Positions 15,069-22,430 of a DNA stretch of 28,275 nt are shown in pieces. The notes beneath the pieces were generated by a model. It had not been told where the DNA came from and ran no database searches. It saw nothing but the letters and a program-made list of their open reading frames with translations. Position numbers and translations under genes: made by a program. Numbering within the stretch: position 1 is the first letter of the stretch; each line of letters opens with the position of its first letter. The stretch is from DATKMG01 sp035541995 (GTDB lineage: Bacteria; Acidobacteriota; Terriglobia; Versatilivoradales; Versatilivoraceae), in the NCBI GenBank assembly GCA_035541995.1, contig DATKMG010000033.1, forward strand, positions 1-28,275, given 5' to 3'.

Positions 15069-15313
15069 AGTTCCTGGGTTTTACTGGTCGCCGCTCGGAG
15101 ATCGGCTCCCACACTCCTCCCAAGACACCCCTTCTTATCTGCGGTGGTGAGGTTGAACAGATCATGCTTCACTATTGTGGGAATTTCCCGCCCTCGCACA
15201 GGGAAAGGCCCTGGACAAGGATTTTCCCTCGGTCGTCCGGACCAGAGAAAGTGGAGGGACACTCCCATGCGGGATACCATGATGTATTTCCCTATCCTTC
15301 GAAACCCGAGACC

Positions 15314-15319
15314 ATTATA
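15314..15319 (-). promoter_or_regulatory. Candidate -10 element for the sugar operon
   Basis: A perfect TATAAT on the minus strand upstream of the binding-protein gene. No convincing -35 hexamer lies 16-18 bases further up, so an activator-dependent or extended promoter would be needed. If used, transcription would start near 15307 and leave a leader of about 280 bases before ATG 15025, or about 27 bases before ATG 15280. Confidence 0.3.
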
Positions 15320-15530
15320 GCTTGCCAGATCCTCCAGAAACAGGCACCTCCAACTATTCCGCCCAGTTTAGATGGGTTCTTGGAATCAGGCAAGCAAGTA
15401 GAAATCAAAGGGGACATCACTTTCTTAACAACCATAGCATGTAGGAGGCAATTGCCAGAAACACGAAGCCAGAAGAGGTCAATTCTCTCTGCGCCGTGAG
15501 TTGTCTAATCGGCCTTGAGACCCAATGGTC

Positions 15531-15555
15531 AATTGTGGTGAAATAGGAAACAATT
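15531..15555 (+). promoter_or_regulatory. Operator-like inverted repeat before the GlcG-family gene
   Basis: AATTGT (15531-15536) and ACAATT (15550-15555) are perfect inverse hexamers separated by 13 bases, centred about 58 bases before the ATG at 15601. The spacing suits a dimeric regulator. It lies in the divergent region between the sugar operon and the GlcG-family gene. No regulator gene is in the window. Confidence 0.3.
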
Positions 15556-15600
15556 CGATTAGTTATTACCCACTCATTTTTGTTGGAAGGAGAAGAACAT

Positions 15601-15996
15601 ATGGTGACGCTCAATGATGCACGCCGGGTAATCGCGGCGGCAGAGAAAAAAGCTACAGAAATCGGACAGCCCATGAACATAGCTGTCGCAGATGGAGGGG
15701 GTAACTTAGTTGCGCACGTAAGAATGGATGGAGCCTGGATTGGCAGTGTCGATATTTCGATTAACAAGGCTTTCACAGCACGTGCTTTTGACATCTCCAC
15801 CAGAGATCTGGCTGCACATAGCCAATCGGGTGGACAGTTCTTTGGGATACACGCTTCCAACCACGGACGGATAATGATCTTTGCAGGTGGGATACCTCTT
15901 AAGCGCGACGGCAAGGTGGTTGGAGCAATCGGGGTTAGCGGAGGGAGTGGAGACCAAGACCATGCCGTGGCGGAAGCAGGGGCGACTGCCTTTTAG
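15601..15996 (+). CDS. GlcG/HbpS-family protein
   Basis: A small cytoplasmic or secreted single-domain protein of 131 residues. The family pattern is clear: LNDARRVIAAAEKKA at the N terminus, MNIAVADGGGNLVAHVRMDGAW, SINKAFTARAFDISTRDLA, FAGGIPLKRDGKVVGAIGVSGGSGDQDHAVAEAG. HbpS binds haem in Streptomyces, and GlcG is encoded beside glycolate utilisation genes in E. coli; the general function is unresolved. The start is ATG 15601, with a strong GGAAGGAG site ten or so bases upstream; a TTG at 15580 lies upstream of that site and is rejected. It is divergent from the sugar operon and followed by a sugar symporter gene, so a role in metabolism of the same compound is possible. Confidence 0.88.
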   Translation: MVTLNDARRVIAAAEKKATEIGQPMNIAVADGGGNLVAHVRMDGAWIGSVDISINKAFTARAFDISTRDLAAHSQSGGQFFGIHASNHGRIMIFAGGIPLKRDGKVVGAIGVSGGSGDQDHAVAEAGATAF

Positions 15997-16271
15997 CCAC
16001 TAAATGGGGTCCGGTATCCAAATGCTGATGGCAACATGAGTCTTTCTTTCTTCTCTCTAGACGCCCCGTCCACTGTTGTTGCCCGACCCCAAACTGTCTA
16101 TGGATCCCCTCCAGGGCTTCCTGGTTCAATGCATGATCCAGTTAAAGGGCAGATTGGATGCGGTATAGGTCCTTAGGTGCGGGGGTGGACTCTGTTTCTT
16201 GCCTGCCTGCGTGAGTCTTTGGAGTGGATGAGCCAAACCAAACCTGGAGAGCCTTCTACTCATGCGATCCC
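15997..16271. other. Intergenic region before the symporter promoter
   Basis: No gene, long repeat or terminator hairpin recognised between the GlcG-family stop and the promoter at 16272; together with the leader it makes a 384-base gap. Confidence 0.4.
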
Positions 16272-16299
16272 TTGACATTCACACCCGATGTGAGAGAAT
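16272..16299 (+). promoter_or_regulatory. Promoter with internal operator-like palindrome for the sugar symporter
   Basis: A perfect -35 TTGACA (16272-16277) is followed after 16 bases by GAGAAT (16294-16299), four of six matches to TATAAT. Within the spacer, TCACA (16279-16283) and TGTGA (16289-16293) form a perfect inverted repeat around five bases. A protein bound there would sit between the two promoter elements and block RNA polymerase. Transcription would begin near 16306, which also supports the downstream translation start at 16381 over a GTG at 16300. Confidence 0.5.
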
Positions 16300-16380
16300 G
16301 TGCCCTCTTTCCGGCAGATAGCCTCAGAAAGGTGCTGGGGTCAGGATCGTTCTAACTTCTGGTTTCCGGCTTCGTTCATC

Positions 16381-17727
16381 ATGAAAATCAACCGTTACCT
16401 TTTAGGCAGCACGCTGGTAGCCGCCCTCGGCGGATTCCTGTTCGGGTTTGATACCGCTGTGATCTCTGGCACGACCGAAGCACTGCGACACGTCTTCCAT
16501 CTGGCCAGCGGCCAACTCGGATTCACGGTTGCCAGCGCTCTAATCGGGACAATAGTCGGTTCGATAGCGGCGGGCAGACCTGCCGAGCAGTTCGGACGCA
16601 AGCCTGTTCTGGTTTCTCTGGCCGTTCTCTATTTCGTGTCGGGTCTGGGCTGTGCATTGGCCTGGAGTTGGTGGGCATTGATTGTTTCCCGTTTCATTGG
16701 AGGGCTTGCTATTGGGGGCGCTTCAGTAGTCTCCCCGATGTATATAGCCGAGATCTCCCCGCCCCAGGTACGTGGACGATTGGTGGCTGTCAGCCAATTG
16801 AACATCGTGATGGGCGTTTTAACGGCTTACTTCTCAAATTACGTCGTCGCTTCATTGCTCGCCGCCTCGCCCTCCGGAGGCGACACGGTTGCCTGGCGGT
16901 GGATGTTCGGGATCGTTGCAGTGCCGGCTGCGCTATTTTTCATTTTCCTTTTGCCAATTCCTGAAAGCCCACGCTGGCTGGTCAAACGGCATCGCCGTGA
17001 CGAAGCCCTCGCGGTGCTTCGAAATCTGGGTAACGAGGCTCCCGCACAAGTGTTAGAGGAGATTGTCGAATCGCTGCACGAGGAAACTGTTAGCGCTGAC
17101 GAGCCGTTTTTTCAGAAAAAGTATCGCAAGCCCATCCTGCTTGTGATTATGGTCGCGACCTTTAATCAGTTGAGCGGCATCAACGCATTGATCTACTACA
17201 CTGCCGATATCTTTCGAATGGCGGGGGCCGCACAGGCCGGTGCTCTGTTTCAAGCTGTTATCATCGGGTTGACTAATCTAATATTCACGTTGGTCGCAAT
17301 GTCGGTCATTGACCACTTTGGTCGAAAGAGGCTGTTGCTGATCGGAGCTGCTGGACTGGCAGCTTGCCTCGCCAGCACGTCTTTCGCTTTTTACAGTGGA
17401 ATTGGGGGAAGACTTGTTCTGGTGAGTTTGATTGGCTATATCGCCTTCTTTGCCTTTTCCCAGGGATCTGTCATCTGGGTCTTCATCAGTGAAATCTTTC
17501 CCAATCGTGTTCGCGCCAGAGGACAGGCGTTTGGGAGCTTTGTCCACTGGGCGTGGTGTGCGGCGGTCAGCTGGACCTTCCCCATCATCGCCGAATGGTC
17601 CGGCGGGGTGGCCTTCGCCGTCTTCTCGGGCATGATGGTCCTTCAATTAGTCATGGTGTGGAAGTACCTGCCTGAAACCAAGGGAGTTTCACTCGAGCAA
17701 ATCCAGCGCGTGCTGGGGATCCAATAG
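16381..17727 (+). CDS. Sugar:H+ symporter, MFS sugar-porter family
   Basis: Twelve-helix inner-membrane transporter of the XylE/AraE/GalP type, 448 residues from ATG 16381. Visible signatures are GGFLFGFDTAVISGT in helix 1, GRPAEQFGRKPVL in the loop after helix 2, the PESPRWLV motif after helix 6, FNQLSGINALIYYTADIF in helix 7 (the sugar-binding QLSGxN), and PETKGVSLEQIQ at the C terminus. These define a sugar porter, probably for a hexose or pentose. An upstream GTG at 16300 would add 27 residues without helix or family support and falls before the predicted transcription start. No strong ribosome site precedes 16381. It is convergent with the acyltransferase gene and may serve as a lower-affinity uptake route beside the ABC importer; that link is inference. 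Confidence 0.92.
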   Translation: MKINRYLLGSTLVAALGGFLFGFDTAVISGTTEALRHVFHLASGQLGFTVASALIGTIVGSIAAGRPAEQFGRKPVLVSLAVLYFVSGLGCALAWSWWALIVSRFIGGLAIGGASVVSPMYIAEISPPQVRGRLVAVSQLNIVMGVLTAYFSNYVVASLLAASPSGGDTVAWRWMFGIVAVPAALFFIFLLPIPESPRWLVKRHRRDEALAVLRNLGNEAPAQVLEEIVESLHEETVSADEPFFQKKYRKPILLVIMVATFNQLSGINALIYYTADIFRMAGAAQAGALFQAVIIGLTNLIFTLVAMSVIDHFGRKRLLLIGAAGLAACLASTSFAFYSGIGGRLVLVSLIGYIAFFAFSQGSVIWVFISEIFPNRVRARGQAFGSFVHWAWCAAVSWTFPIIAEWSGGVAFAVFSGMMVLQLVMVWKYLPETKGVSLEQIQRVLGIQ

Positions 17728-17792
17728 GGAACCCCATATCGACGACGCAGACCCAGTAAGTTCTTCATCGCTTGCATATCTTCTCAGTCCAT

Positions 17793-18539
17793 CTATAAAC
17801 TGACGGGATGGGTCGACAGAGAGAGGTCTACAGGATCAGAGATGATGTGATGAACCCGTTCGATTAGGCCTTCGAGTTCGGCTCGCGGAATATCCCTGGT
17901 CTCGATTGTATCATGGAGATAAACCGTAATTGTGGATGGGTAGAGCATCCAGTCGCCTTTCCGATTGAACTGGTAAGACCCGCAAATACTCATGGGAACG
18001 ATCGGAGCCCCTATTTGATGAGCAATAATGAAAGCCCCTTTCTGAAGCGGTCCGACATGCCCGTCCAGTGTTCGAGTCCCCTCCGCAAAGACAATCACGC
18101 TAATGCCATTTTGAATGTGTGATCGAACGCGTTCCAGGGTTTGCTTAAACTGCGATGGGCCACCCCCACGGCTGACCGGGATATTTCCGAATCGCCTCAT
18201 CATCCAACCATAGGCAGGGATTTTGAAGTGGGAATCCAGTTCCAAACCACGAACAAACTGAGGGATAGCAGAATAGATGACGAAGGCATCGAAAATGTTG
18301 ACATGATTACAGATGAAAATGCTGGTCCGTTGGCGGTTAAAACCGGGTGAATATATGGCCTCGAATTTGACTCCGGCTACCCGAAGGATGTTTCGGAAGA
18401 AGAATCGTTGAGGCCAATCGTTGCGCCGCGGGTCAATGAAGATGCCGAGAAACACTAAGAATGTACAGACGGTAAAAAAGTGAAGCCCGCTCAGAATCCA
18501 GACAATGATGCTGCGTATGACTAAGCAGAATCTCTTCAT
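17793..18539 (-). CDS. 1-acyl-sn-glycerol-3-phosphate acyltransferase (PlsC-like)
   Basis: Transfers an acyl group to lysophosphatidic acid, or to a related lipid alcohol, at the inner membrane. The protein has 248 residues. An N-terminal hydrophobic region (about residues 8-36) anchors it. The catalytic HX4D is NHVNIFD (His and Asp six residues apart, about 79-84), the phosphate-binding motif is FAEGTRT (about 151-157), and APIVPMSICGS is the third conserved block. The ATG at 18539 is preferred to a TTG one codon earlier. The acyl-acceptor cannot be read from the sequence; besides lysophosphatidate, members act on ornithine lipids and other lyso-lipids. The gene lies on the same strand as the lipid kinase but 650 bases away, with hairpins in between, so it may be a separate transcript. 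Confidence 0.9.
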   Translation of the reverse strand: MKRFCLVIRSIIVWILSGLHFFTVCTFLVFLGIFIDPRRNDWPQRFFFRNILRVAGVKFEAIYSPGFNRQRTSIFICNHVNIFDAFVIYSAIPQFVRGLELDSHFKIPAYGWMMRRFGNIPVSRGGGPSQFKQTLERVRSHIQNGISVIVFAEGTRTLDGHVGPLQKGAFIIAHQIGAPIVPMSICGSYQFNRKGDWMLYPSTITVYLHDTIETRDIPRAELEGLIERVHHIISDPVDLSLSTHPVSL

Positions 18540-18708
18540 CAATGTTTATAAAAGAGCGCTCCGGAAGGTAATCTGAAAATCATTCCGCAGTCAAGCCCTC
18601 GGCTCTTCATTTCTCATGCCACTGCCGTTTAGGCAATATTCTCAAAGTCCAGGCTGGCGGCGTAGCGGCCACTGGAGTTTGGACGTTTTTCCATGCTTGG
18701 CTGGCAAA

Positions 18709-18726
18709 CCGTCCTCCATAGGACGG
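18709..18726. terminator. Perfect seven-base-pair hairpin, terminator-like
   Basis: CCGTCCT, loop CCAT, AGGACGG; followed on the plus strand by CCTTTTC and on the minus strand by TTTGCC. It might terminate minus-strand transcripts coming from the lipid kinase gene, but the U-run is weak on both sides. Confidence 0.45.
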
Positions 18727-18825
18727 CCTTTTCAGAGCAAGGGTGCCACAATTAATCGCTTCATTCACGTGTCATAACATCCAGGGAACGAAGCGTGTGT
18801 CCAGCTCACAAACCTGTTTTGGAGC

Positions 18826-18963
18826 GCGGTGGCAAGCGGAGGACAGTGGTCCTCCGCGCGACACCGCTTTGGATTCGAGGACCCAGCCCGAATCGCTGAT
18901 CCAGAGCCTCTTTGGGCATTTCAAGCCAAAGCGCCGTCGCCGCGCGGGGCTACCGTCCCGCGC
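18826..18963. repeat. Block of consecutive palindromes (dispersed-repeat-like)
   Basis: GCGGTG (18826) pairs with CACCGC (18862-18867) around an inner perfect hairpin GCGGAGGAC-agtg-GTCCTCCGC (18836-18857). Next comes GATTCG/CGAATC (about 18872-18893), then CTTTGG/CCAAAG (about 18909-18931) and GCGCGGG-gctaccgt-CCCGCGC (18942-18963). Such composite palindromes usually belong to multicopy non-autonomous elements. No second copy is in the window. Confidence 0.6.
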
Positions 18964-19120
18964 TCTGCCGGCGCACTCCACATAAGGCATCAATGCCTCA
19001 ATAATGTCCAAACTCCCGGCGCCGCGTAGCAGCAGCCCAACCGTTAAGAATACACACGTTTAGATTGAACACACGATCAATTTAAGAAAAGCAACTCGAT
19101 CCAGGATTATGCAGCCTCAT

Positions 19121-19178
19121 CCGGGCGGAATGCGGATAATTCCGTCCAGCACGGGCACGGTACCCGAATTCCGCCCGG
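19121..19178. repeat. Eleven-base-pair palindrome behind the lipid kinase gene
   Basis: CCGGGCGGAAT (19121-19131) and ATTCCGCCCGG (19168-19178) are exact inverses; after one mismatch CGG/CCG extends the stem, and CCGT/ACGG pair inside. It begins 12 bases past the kinase stop codon on the minus strand, so it may act as a transcript end or stabiliser. There is no T-run. Confidence 0.6.
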
Positions 19179-19189
19179 CTGTTGGCTTG

Positions 19190-20089
19190 CTACACAACCA
19201 CATCCAGTGCCGAGGGCAAGACCTCGATGGATTGGGGGTGGCAATGGATCACTTCGCCGTCAATCATGACGTCGATGGTTCTATCCAGGGTAAAGTCCAC
19301 TCGATGGGCCCGGGTGTGCGAGATCAATGGGTGATGAATATGGTCACCTGTATAGATTCGGGGAAAGGTTCTGGCAAAATCGAATCGCCGGATGACCCCC
19401 ACCCGTGTGATTTCGATCAGACCGTCCGCTGTTTGAGCGGTGGGAGCTATCATGAGGTCACCGCCGGTATAGCGGCTGTTGGAGAACGTCAAATACGTGC
19501 TAGGCCTCAGGTCAAGTTCTGAGTCCTCGTCCAAGCGAAATGGGAAAACCGGATAATGCAAACGTAACCAGCACACCAGGATGGCAGCAAGGTAGCCAGG
19601 CACTCCAAGCCGTTTGAAGTACCGGTTAGTCAACTCTCCCGCTTCAGCCGTGAAACCGATACTCATCAAGTTTATATAGTAGAGCTTTCCTCCCCCGTGG
19701 TTCAGACACAGAACATCACACCGTCTTGTCTGGCCAGACAGGATGACCTCTCGAGCAAATTCCAGTGTGCCCGGCCCGAAGTCTCGTAGAAAGGAATTCC
19801 CTGTCCCGAGAGGGAGAAACCCCAGAGTAATCCGTTCCTCTGGCAGACTCATGGCAAACAGTCCGTTGACAATCTCGAAGCTCGTCCCATCGCCTCCCAC
19901 TGCCAGAAATCGACGAAAGCCGGAGGAATAAGCCCCCCGAGCTACATGGAGTCCGTGTCCACGGCCCTCGGTGTATCTCACTTCGATAGCGACCCCTTGG
20001 GCACGTAATCCCGCAATCACCGAAGGGGCCAGTTTTCCGCACCGCCCGCCTCCAGCTGCAGGATTAACAATTGCGAGATACGGTTCCAT
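19190..20089 (-). CDS. Diacylglycerol/sphingosine kinase-family lipid kinase (YegS/BmrU type)
   Basis: Phosphorylates a lipid alcohol, classically diacylglycerol to phosphatidic acid, with ATP. The protein has 299 residues, normal for the family. The nucleotide-binding motif VGGDGT (64-69), the N-terminal IVNPAAGGG (about 7-15), PLGTGNSFLRDF (about 93-104) and the C-terminal MIDGEV are all present. There is no membrane segment, as usual. The start is ATG 20089; the ribosome site is weak. Downstream lies a strong hairpin. It is on the same strand as the ACP-ligase gene, separated from it by 325 bases with a large palindrome. The exact lipid substrate is unknown; glycerolipids, undecaprenol and sphingoid bases are all used within the superfamily. 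Confidence 0.9.
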   Translation of the reverse strand: MEPYLAIVNPAAGGGRCGKLAPSVIAGLRAQGVAIEVRYTEGRGHGLHVARGAYSSGFRRFLAVGGDGTSFEIVNGLFAMSLPEERITLGFLPLGTGNSFLRDFGPGTLEFAREVILSGQTRRCDVLCLNHGGGKLYYINLMSIGFTAEAGELTNRYFKRLGVPGYLAAILVCWLRLHYPVFPFRLDEDSELDLRPSTYLTFSNSRYTGGDLMIAPTAQTADGLIEITRVGVIRRFDFARTFPRIYTGDHIHHPLISHTRAHRVDFTLDRTIDVMIDGEVIHCHPQSIEVLPSALDVVV

Positions 20090-20414
20090 GTAACATCTCT
20101 ATCCTGTTGGGAGGAACTGCGATGCCCGAACAACGACACATTCTAATTATCTTTGTCATGGAGCCACAGTACTGCAGGAAAACTTCCTCCTTGGCTGAGG
20201 AGGGGATGTGGCGCACAGCGCCGCTGGGGCGGTGCGAGTTGCCGCATTACCGATAATGGCTTACCTTTTCCAGGGTTGTTCGAACCACCCCGCCGCGGCC
20301 TGTGGCTGCGGATGCCCCTCCTTATCCAAGTAGGGGAGCCTTCTTGCCGAGTTTCGCGACAGAAAATAATTAGTCCCTTACGGTACTCGACGATACGCAT
20401 GGAAGAGCGGAACC
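20090..20414. other. 325-base intergenic region, mostly palindrome
   Basis: Apart from the large palindrome at 20186-20336, nothing was recognised. The frames that cross it are by-products of the palindrome. Confidence 0.5.
20186..20336. repeat. About 150-base compound palindrome
   Basis: The outer ends each form their own hairpin: CCTCCT-tggctg-AGGAGG (20186-20203) and CCCCTcCTT-atcc-AAGtAGGGG (20315-20336). Inside, GGGGCGGTGCGAG (20226-20238) is a ten-of-thirteen inverse of TTCGAACCACCCC (20279-20291), with CACAGCGCCGC to the left matching GCGGCCTGTG to the right. This is the layout of a small mobile palindromic element and could also end the ligase transcript. Confidence 0.6.
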
Positions 20415-22142
20415 TCACAAAACCTGCAGTGCCTGATCACGAGACAAACGGTTGGCAATTTGGTCAGCCAAAACGCCCCGCTTGATTTTCAGGGAAGCCG
20501 TGCGTGGGAAATCCTCTCCCCAAACGGCGTACCCGCTAATCCTTTTGAAGCTAGCCAACCGGCGATTGCGAGCTTGGAGGTCGTGGATAACAGCAGGAGT
20601 CAGACCCAAAGCAGAGTCCGGATGAAGCACAATCATCAATTGTTCATTTAAGAGAGTTTTCTGCTTCCAGACGAAGTTCACCGCGAACACACAATACTCC
20701 TTGACGGCGAGACCGTTAAAGTTCGATTCAATATCTTCAGGATAGATGTTCTTACCCCCCTCAGTAATGATCATGTTCTTGAGGCGGCCAACGAGCAGCA
20801 AGTGGCCAGTGCGGTCAACTCGGCCCAAATCTCCCGTCATTAGCCAGCCGTTGACGATGGTTTCTGCCGTAAGTTCAGGATCGTCCAGATAGCCAGCCAT
20901 CACGGTCCGGCCCCGTACGGCCACCTGCCCGATGCCTTCGTCGTTGAGATCCACCAGTTTGATTTCCACGCCTGGCAGAGGTTTGCCGACCGTATCGGCT
21001 CGAAAAGGGCTCAAGTCGTTGACAGTGACAGCGGTTCCGGCTTCGGTTAGTCCGTACCCGTTAGCAACGGGTATCCCCAAGTCATAGAAGAACTGCAGGG
21101 TCGAAGGTTCCACGAATGCACCCCCGGTGATGATGGCCAGCAGTTCATTGCCAAATGCCTTGTGAATCTGAGGGAACAGACGGCGGCTCACTTCCACCCA
21201 AGGCCGCCTCCTAGTCAGAAACCGGTTCACCATGATCGTCGCCTGAAGTAACGAGCGTTTGAAAGTGGGCAATTCATTAAAACGAGTCTGGAGGCCAGCC
21301 TGCAGGGCCTTTAATACCATGGGGACAACACTCACATAGGTAACCCCGAACCGAGAGAACGCCTCTTTCAGATATTCCGGCCGTAGAGTGCGAAGGTGAA
21401 CCACCGTGGCGCCACAGACAAATGGGCCTATGAACCCCACCATGAAGTCAATCGCGTGGTTTGTGGGCAAGATGCTGAGATAACGGACACCGGGCCAAAA
21501 TGGATACCATGTCATCAGAGACTGGCATTGCTCCAGGTAATTGTCGTGAGTCAGCATGCAGCCCTTGGCTTGTCCACCGGTTCCGGAGGAATAGACAATA
21601 CAGGCCAAATCCGACCTACGACGTCGCACGAAGGCGGGTTCCCCTGTTTCTAAACAATCCTCCCAGCGCCTGGCTCCGTTCAAATTCGCTTTTGGGGGTG
21701 CTTCTGTCACTAGAATGAAGGGCAGAGAAAGGTCTGCAAAGCCCTTAGCTTGTGTCAGACTTCTCCAGAGCGGATATTCGACTATCAGAACCCTGACCCG
21801 AGCATGGGCCAGAAGGGGAAGCTGTTCCAATGCTGTCAGCTTGAAGTCTATAGGAACCAGTACGCCACCAATGTAAAAAATGGCATAGGCCCCGATCAAC
21901 CACTTGGACTGGTTGGACATCAGGATGGCAGCCCGATCGCCCTCCTGAAAGCCGTACTTTTGAATGGCCAGAGCTACCGGCCCGGCAGCTTGCTTAAAGT
22001 CAGCGTAGGTCAACCTGCAGTTTTCCCGTTCCCGTTCCGCTTCAATCAAAGCGAGCTGTTCTTCGTGGCGGTCGAGAGCCGCTCGCAAGGCTTCACCGAG
22101 AGACTGATAGGGGGAAAGGTCGGGGGCTTGGGGCCTCTTCAT
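20415..22142 (-). CDS. AMP-forming acyl ligase coupled to an ACP gene
   Basis: ANL-superfamily adenylating enzyme (575 residues) that activates a carboxylic acid as acyl-AMP and passes it to a thiol. It has the P-loop-like YSSGTGGQAKG (184-194), NGYGLTEAGTA (motif A5), MTGDLGRVDRTGHLLLVGRLKNMI (A7-A8) and the catalytic lysine region PRTASLKIKR near the C terminus. Because the gene overlaps the ACP gene by one base (TAATG), the natural acceptor is likely that ACP, making it an acyl-ACP ligase; CoA is the alternative. Fatty acids are the likeliest substrates from overall resemblance, but an aryl acid cannot be excluded. Unusual for the family is GTGG in place of GTTG or GTSG in the first motif. 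Cytoplasmic or membrane-associated. Confidence 0.88.
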   Translation of the reverse strand: MKRPQAPDLSPYQSLGEALRAALDRHEEQLALIEAERERENCRLTYADFKQAAGPVALAIQKYGFQEGDRAAILMSNQSKWLIGAYAIFYIGGVLVPIDFKLTALEQLPLLAHARVRVLIVEYPLWRSLTQAKGFADLSLPFILVTEAPPKANLNGARRWEDCLETGEPAFVRRRRSDLACIVYSSGTGGQAKGCMLTHDNYLEQCQSLMTWYPFWPGVRYLSILPTNHAIDFMVGFIGPFVCGATVVHLRTLRPEYLKEAFSRFGVTYVSVVPMVLKALQAGLQTRFNELPTFKRSLLQATIMVNRFLTRRRPWVEVSRRLFPQIHKAFGNELLAIITGGAFVEPSTLQFFYDLGIPVANGYGLTEAGTAVTVNDLSPFRADTVGKPLPGVEIKLVDLNDEGIGQVAVRGRTVMAGYLDDPELTAETIVNGWLMTGDLGRVDRTGHLLLVGRLKNMIITEGGKNIYPEDIESNFNGLAVKEYCVFAVNFVWKQKTLLNEQLMIVLHPDSALGLTPAVIHDLQARNRRLASFKRISGYAVWGEDFPRTASLKIKRGVLADQIANRLSRDQALQVL

Positions 22143-22387
22143 TACAGTCGGGATTGGATGCGCTCCGCCAGGGTGCGGAAATCCGTTACACCCTGCAGTT
22201 CGTAATCGGGTAGTTCCACGTTGAATTGGTTCTCCAGTCGTGTCAGCAAGTCGAGGGCCTGGAGGCTGTTGATGCCGAGCCGCTTGAAAAAATCATCGTC
22301 GGGGTTGAGTTCGGCCAGGGGCACCTTGAAGTGCTGGGAAGCCAGAATCAGGAGCTGCTGCAAGGTTTGATCCATTGTGGGCGCCAT
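22142..22387 (-). CDS. Stand-alone acyl carrier protein
   Basis: An 81-residue four-helix carrier. Ser41 in LGINSLQALDLL is the expected phosphopantetheine site; the usual DSL is NSL here, a variant found in many specialised ACPs. The segment DDDFFKRLG before it and LENQFNVELPDYEL after it are typical. A GAGG site precedes ATG 22387, and the stop overlaps the start of the ligase gene (TAATG), indicating translational coupling. The separation from fab genes and the presence of its own ligase suggest a dedicated carrier for this cluster and not the general fatty-acid ACP. Confidence 0.9.
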   Translation of the reverse strand: MAPTMDQTLQQLLILASQHFKVPLAELNPDDDFFKRLGINSLQALDLLTRLENQFNVELPDYELQGVTDFRTLAERIQSRL

Positions 22388-22430
22388 GTTCGCTCGACCT
22401 CAATTATCTGAAAACGCATTTGCCCGCTTT

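Larger units (their letters stand above)
18543..19189. other. 647-base repeat-rich intergenic region
   Basis: No credible gene was seen. It holds at least three structured elements listed separately: a terminator-like hairpin at 18709-18726, a block of consecutive palindromes at 18826-18963 and a hairpin at 19121-19178. Short frames across it have compositions dominated by the palindromes. It separates the PlsC-like gene from the lipid kinase gene. Confidence 0.6.

Noticed and set aside
15026..15280. N-terminal extension of the binding protein to ATG 15280
   Set aside because: The added 85 residues (Pro/Arg/Gly-rich) resemble neither a signal peptide nor a domain, and would put the lipobox far inside the protein. 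Kept as an open alternative in the findings.
15417..15914. 165-codon minus-strand frame opposite the GlcG-family gene
   Set aside because: The plus strand has the full family pattern and a strong ribosome site; this one is a shadow.
18772..19011. 79-codon minus-strand frame in the repeat-rich gap
   Set aside because: It is produced by the palindromic block at 18826-18963, is Arg-rich and lacks a ribosome site.
20270..20295. GTTCGAACC resembling a tRNA T-arm
   Set aside because: It is part of the inner arm of the large palindrome; no acceptor, D-arm or anticodon arm can be fitted upstream.
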